This document shows positions 5,306 through 7,746 of a stretch of DNA of 7,746 nucleotides, piece after piece. Origin of the DNA: Gallionellales bacterium UBA7399 (GTDB lineage Bacteria > Pseudomonadota > Gammaproteobacteria > Burkholderiales > Gallionellaceae); assembly GCA_002470125.1 (NCBI GenBank), contig DKNB01000015.1, positions 1-7,746 on the forward strand, given 5' to 3'. The first letter of the stretch is position 1, and the number at the start of each line of letters is the position of its first letter. The notes under the pieces were generated by a model. That model saw only the letters and a list, made by a program, of their open reading frames with translations, ran no database searches and was not told where the DNA came from. A program made the translations under genes and the position numbers.

Positions 5306-5668
5306 ATGAGTCTATTTGACGAAATTGGTGGCGAGGGTGCCGTCAACGCCGCGGTCGATATCTTTTATCGCAAGGTACTCAAGGACGACCGAATCAATCG
5401 CTTCTTTGAGGGCGTGGACATGGACAAGCAGGCGGCCAAACAGAAGGCCTTCCTGTCCGTGGCGTTCGGCGGACCCAATCGCTACAGTGGCGCGGACATG
5501 CGCAGGGGGCACGCACACCTGGTGGCCCGTGGCCTCAACGACTCACACTTTGATGCGGTCATGGAGCACCTGGGTGCGACCCTAAAGGAGCTCAACGTAC
5601 CCGACAACCTCATCAGCCAGGCGGCCGCAATCGCCGAGAGCACGAGAAACGACGTGCTGAGCAAGTAG
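5306..5668 (+). CDS. glbN: Group I truncated haemoglobin (TrHbN/GlbN type, 120 aa)
   Basis: A small haem protein of the 2-over-2 globin fold, whose group I members bind O2 and NO and often oxidise NO to nitrate. It aligns along its full length with Synechocystis GlbN from memory: LFDEIGGEGAV at the start, DDRINRFF, QKAFLSVAFGGP, MRRGHAHLV, GLNDSHFDAV and DVLSK at the end. The proximal (F8) haem ligand is His69. The distal pocket has Tyr21 (B10) and Gln42 (E7), typical for ligand stabilisation and dioxygenase chemistry. Position E10, His46 in Synechocystis GlbN, is Lys45 here. The His117 that links covalently to haem in that protein has no counterpart (Thr113). The ferredoxin reductase gene begins 9 nt after the stop, so the two are almost surely co-transcribed and the reductase is the likely electron donor. 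An O2-sensing or storage role remains possible. Confidence 0.95.
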   Translation: MSLFDEIGGEGAVNAAVDIFYRKVLKDDRINRFFEGVDMDKQAAKQKAFLSVAFGGPNRYSGADMRRGHAHLVARGLNDSHFDAVMEHLGATLKELNVPDNLISQAAAIAESTRNDVLSK

Positions 5669-5677
5669 CCAGCTAGG

Positions 5678-6637
5678 GTGCCCAGCGTCACCTACCAGGG
5701 CCGATCTTACGACTGCTCCGGTCAATCCATACTGGACTGCCTAACGGCCCACGGCGTGCACGTGCCCTCATCGTGTCGCTCGGGCGTGTGCCAGAGCTGC
5801 ATGATGAAGGCGTCCAAGGGCGCCGTCCCCGAAAAGTCCCAGGCGGGGCTCAGGCCAACGCTGGCCGCCCAGAACTATTTTTTAGCCTGCTCCTGCGTCC
5901 CCGAGGGCGACATGGAGGTCACCCTCCCGGACTCCGGGTTCGGGACACTGAGTGCCACGGTAACCAAAACCACCCGACTCAACGACGACACGCTCGGCCT
6001 GTGGCTAAGGCCGTCCCGACAATACGAATACCGGCCCGGTCAGTTCATTCGCCTGCACAAGGACGAGGGCAACTCGCGCTGCTACTCCCTGGCTAGCGTG
6101 CCAGAACTAGACGGGGAGCTCTTCTTGAACATAAGGCGAACCCCGGGCGGCCTGGTCAGCAACTGGGTACACGAGAGCCTGGGGGCTGGTGACCAGGTAG
6201 AGATCTCTGAGGCGATGGGGCAGTGCTTCTACCTCCCCGGAAGTCCAGAAAAGAATATGCTCCTCGTTGGGACCGGGTCTGGCCTATCTCCGCTCTACGG
6301 GATAGCGCGTGACGCCCTGCTCATGGGCCACCTGGGCGAAATCCACCTCTACCACGGCAGCCGGCACAGGGGCGGGCTGTACCTTGAGGCTGAGCTGGCC
6401 CAACTGATGAGTCGGCACAAGAACTTCAGCTACGTGCCCTGCACGTCGGGTGACGAGCCTGCTGCGGGGTGCTTACCCGGAAGGGCGTTGGACCTGGCCT
6501 TAGCCAGGCACCAAGACCTGGGTGGGTGGCGCGTCTACCTGTGCGGCAACCCGGACATGGTCAACTCCGCCAAGAGAAAGACGTTCTTTGCGGGGGCGTC
6601 ACTAAAGGACATCCACGCAGACCCATTTGGCTTTTAG
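5678..6637 (+). CDS. Ferredoxin-domain FAD/NAD(P)H oxidoreductase, probable partner of the haemoglobin
   Basis: A 319-residue electron-transfer protein that should pass electrons from NAD(P)H through FAD to a plant-type 2Fe-2S cluster. An N-terminal ferredoxin domain (about 1-85) has Cys33, Cys38 and Cys41, with the fourth ligand Cys71 in FLACSC. The FAD domain (about 90-190) has PGQF (120-123), RCYS (134-137) and GGLVSNWVH. The nucleotide domain (about 192-319) has GTGSGLSP (198-205), CGNP (289-292) and the C-terminal DPFGF. This order is that of oxygenase reductase components. The start is GTG, 9 nt after the haemoglobin stop; the next ATG would remove cluster cysteines, so GTG is favoured despite a weak ribosome binding site (CTAGGG, close to the start). 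No oxygenase gene is in the window, so the haemoglobin next door is the best candidate acceptor. That pairing is inferred from position. Whether it prefers NADH or NADPH is not clear. Confidence 0.93.
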   Translation: MPSVTYQGRSYDCSGQSILDCLTAHGVHVPSSCRSGVCQSCMMKASKGAVPEKSQAGLRPTLAAQNYFLACSCVPEGDMEVTLPDSGFGTLSATVTKTTRLNDDTLGLWLRPSRQYEYRPGQFIRLHKDEGNSRCYSLASVPELDGELFLNIRRTPGGLVSNWVHESLGAGDQVEISEAMGQCFYLPGSPEKNMLLVGTGSGLSPLYGIARDALLMGHLGEIHLYHGSRHRGGLYLEAELAQLMSRHKNFSYVPCTSGDEPAAGCLPGRALDLALARHQDLGGWRVYLCGNPDMVNSAKRKTFFAGASLKDIHADPFGF

Positions 6638-6676
6638 TGCCGCCGGCGTGGGCCTACGCACGCAGGCGTTCGGTCA

Positions 6677-7681
6677 TCAGGTAATCAGAAAGTCGACGGG
6701 ACGCAACAGCTCCACGACACGCGAATCCTCCACCGACTCGCGCAGATTGATCTCTATCGTGTTGCAGAACGAGTCGAGTGGCAGGCAGTTGTTGTGCATT
6801 TCAAATGGCTGCTCCAGCTCAACCGCCAGGGCATCCAGTCCGAAGAAGGTGTACGCAACGATTCCCACCACGGCGGGCGTCATCAGGCCAAGCGCGCCCA
6901 CTATCCCGACCGGCAAGAAGAAGCAGTATATGTAAACGGTCCCGTTCAGCAGCAGCGTGTACGCGAACGGTATCGGTGTACTTTTAATACGCTGGCACTC
7001 CACGGCGGACTGCATCATGTGGGAGCAGCTCGTGTCCAGCTCGTTGCTGTTTGTTGGTTCAATCTTTTTGTCGGCCAGGCACTGCTTCAGGTCCGCCCCC
7101 ATCTTCAGCATCAGGTAGCTCAGCTTGTTTGACACCCTCTTTGAGCCCTCAAATTCAGATGCGGTCACCAGGCCCTTTAGGTCTGGGCCGGGGTCGGTTC
7201 CCCTTAGGTCGTGACGCAGCGCGTGGGCAAACGCAATGGCGCGGTACGTCATGCGCGCGCGCACGTCCGTCAGGCCGATCCCCGCCCTGACGGGGCCCTC
7301 CTCCCGGATAAAGGTTTGGCACTGCCTCGACACGTCCATGCACCTGGCGATCAGGTCGCCCCATATCTTGCTGCAGTGCCCGAACCTGTCGTAGGCGACG
7401 GTGTTACGAAACCCCAAGAAAATGGCGAGCGGTAGACCAAGCAGGTCGAAGGGGAGGGGGTTGATGTGAATCGAAGACAGCGCGCTCAGCTGGAACCCGA
7501 ACAGCTCGGCTGGCAGCAGCGAGATGGCCGCACTCCTTATACCAAAAAGGTCTTCATAGAAAACCACGACGACGGTGGCCAGCAGAATGTAAAAAATAAA
7601 CTCTCGGTATATTCGCTGCAGGATCGACCCGCGCAATATAAAGAACATCCTAAACGGGCTCGGCTTGTCTCTGACGATCAT
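6677..7681 (-). CDS. Bestrophin family (RFP-TM/UPF0187) anion channel protein
   Basis: A 334-residue inner-membrane protein of the bacterial bestrophin family, whose members form pentameric ion channels. The start MIVRDKPSPFRMFFILRGSI matches the usual family N-terminus, supporting the ATG at 7681. A hydrophobic segment lies at about 27-46, a second around 76-92, and two more at about 238-262 and 264-284. Family motifs are GFRNTVAYDRF (90-100) followed by KIWGDL, KSTPIPFAY (233-241), ELEQPF (288-293) and LPLDSFCNTIE (300-310). Bacterial members are mostly of unknown physiological role; some conduct cations rather than chloride, so selectivity cannot be read here. The gene ends in TGA followed by a second in-frame TGA. 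It converges on the reductase gene with a 39-bp gap that lacks a clear terminator. Its promoter region runs to the window edge; I see no confident promoter there. Confidence 0.94.
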   Translation of the reverse strand: MIVRDKPSPFRMFFILRGSILQRIYREFIFYILLATVVVVFYEDLFGIRSAAISLLPAELFGFQLSALSSIHINPLPFDLLGLPLAIFLGFRNTVAYDRFGHCSKIWGDLIARCMDVSRQCQTFIREEGPVRAGIGLTDVRARMTYRAIAFAHALRHDLRGTDPGPDLKGLVTASEFEGSKRVSNKLSYLMLKMGADLKQCLADKKIEPTNSNELDTSCSHMMQSAVECQRIKSTPIPFAYTLLLNGTVYIYCFFLPVGIVGALGLMTPAVVGIVAYTFFGLDALAVELEQPFEMHNNCLPLDSFCNTIEINLRESVEDSRVVELLRPVDFLIT

Positions 7682-7688
7682 TATCGCG

Positions 7689-7740
7689 CTCTCGGTGGTG
7701 TCAAAAAAATAAACGTGGTCAACTCGTCAGCCTCTCGGTG
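7689..7740 (+). repeat. Pair of 9-bp direct repeats upstream of the bestrophin gene
   Basis: CTCTCGGTG occurs at 7689-7697 and 7732-7740, 43 bp apart, in the region before the bestrophin start. The spacing is about four helical turns, so a regulator could bind both on one face. With so short a repeat this may be chance. Confidence 0.25.
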
Positions 7741-7746
7741 AGGGTC

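Noticed and set aside
6469..6684. 71-residue plus-strand frame overlapping the end of the reductase gene.
   Set aside because: It runs out of frame through the conserved nucleotide-binding domain and has no domain of its own.

Overview
The window looks like part of a proteobacterial chromosome, most likely beta- or gammaproteobacterial. That placement rests only on the families present (a kaiC-kaiB cluster without kaiA, a PAS-GGDEF-EAL protein, a group I truncated haemoglobin and a bacterial bestrophin). I cannot name a genus. There are seven protein-coding genes and no tRNA, rRNA, CRISPR array, integrase or transposase.

Left part (101-4736, minus strand): a compact operon transcribed right to left. 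Its order is kaiC (double AAA-type ATPase with a coiled-coil tail), a first kaiB, a second, divergent kaiB, and a PAS-PAS-GGDEF-EAL protein. The last three genes are tightly packed: 10 nt between the two kaiB genes, and an ATGA stop/start overlap between the second kaiB and the GGDEF-EAL gene. The layout suggests that a KaiC/KaiB protein timer or ATP-state switch feeds cyclic-di-GMP metabolism. KaiA is absent here. A 49-50 bp near-identical direct repeat lies at both ends of this block (3-52 and 5018-5066). The block may therefore be a discrete inserted or duplicated module.

Middle (4737-5305): 569 bp of non-coding DNA between divergent genes. It holds the right copy of the repeat, several inverted repeats, a tandem pair of about 20-24 bp elements, a run of twelve C and the presumed promoters of both operons.

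Right part (5306-6637, plus strand): a two-gene operon of a group I truncated haemoglobin and a ferredoxin/FAD/NAD(P) reductase starting at GTG. Together they resemble a flavohaemoglobin split into two polypeptides, plausibly an NO-detoxifying dioxygenase and its reductase. The haemoglobin carries Lys at position E10, where cyanobacterial GlbN has His, so lysine could be a distal haem ligand. A complete bestrophin-family anion channel gene (6677-7681, minus strand) converges on the reductase. The right part is visibly richer in G+C than the kai block, which fits a different history for the two halves.
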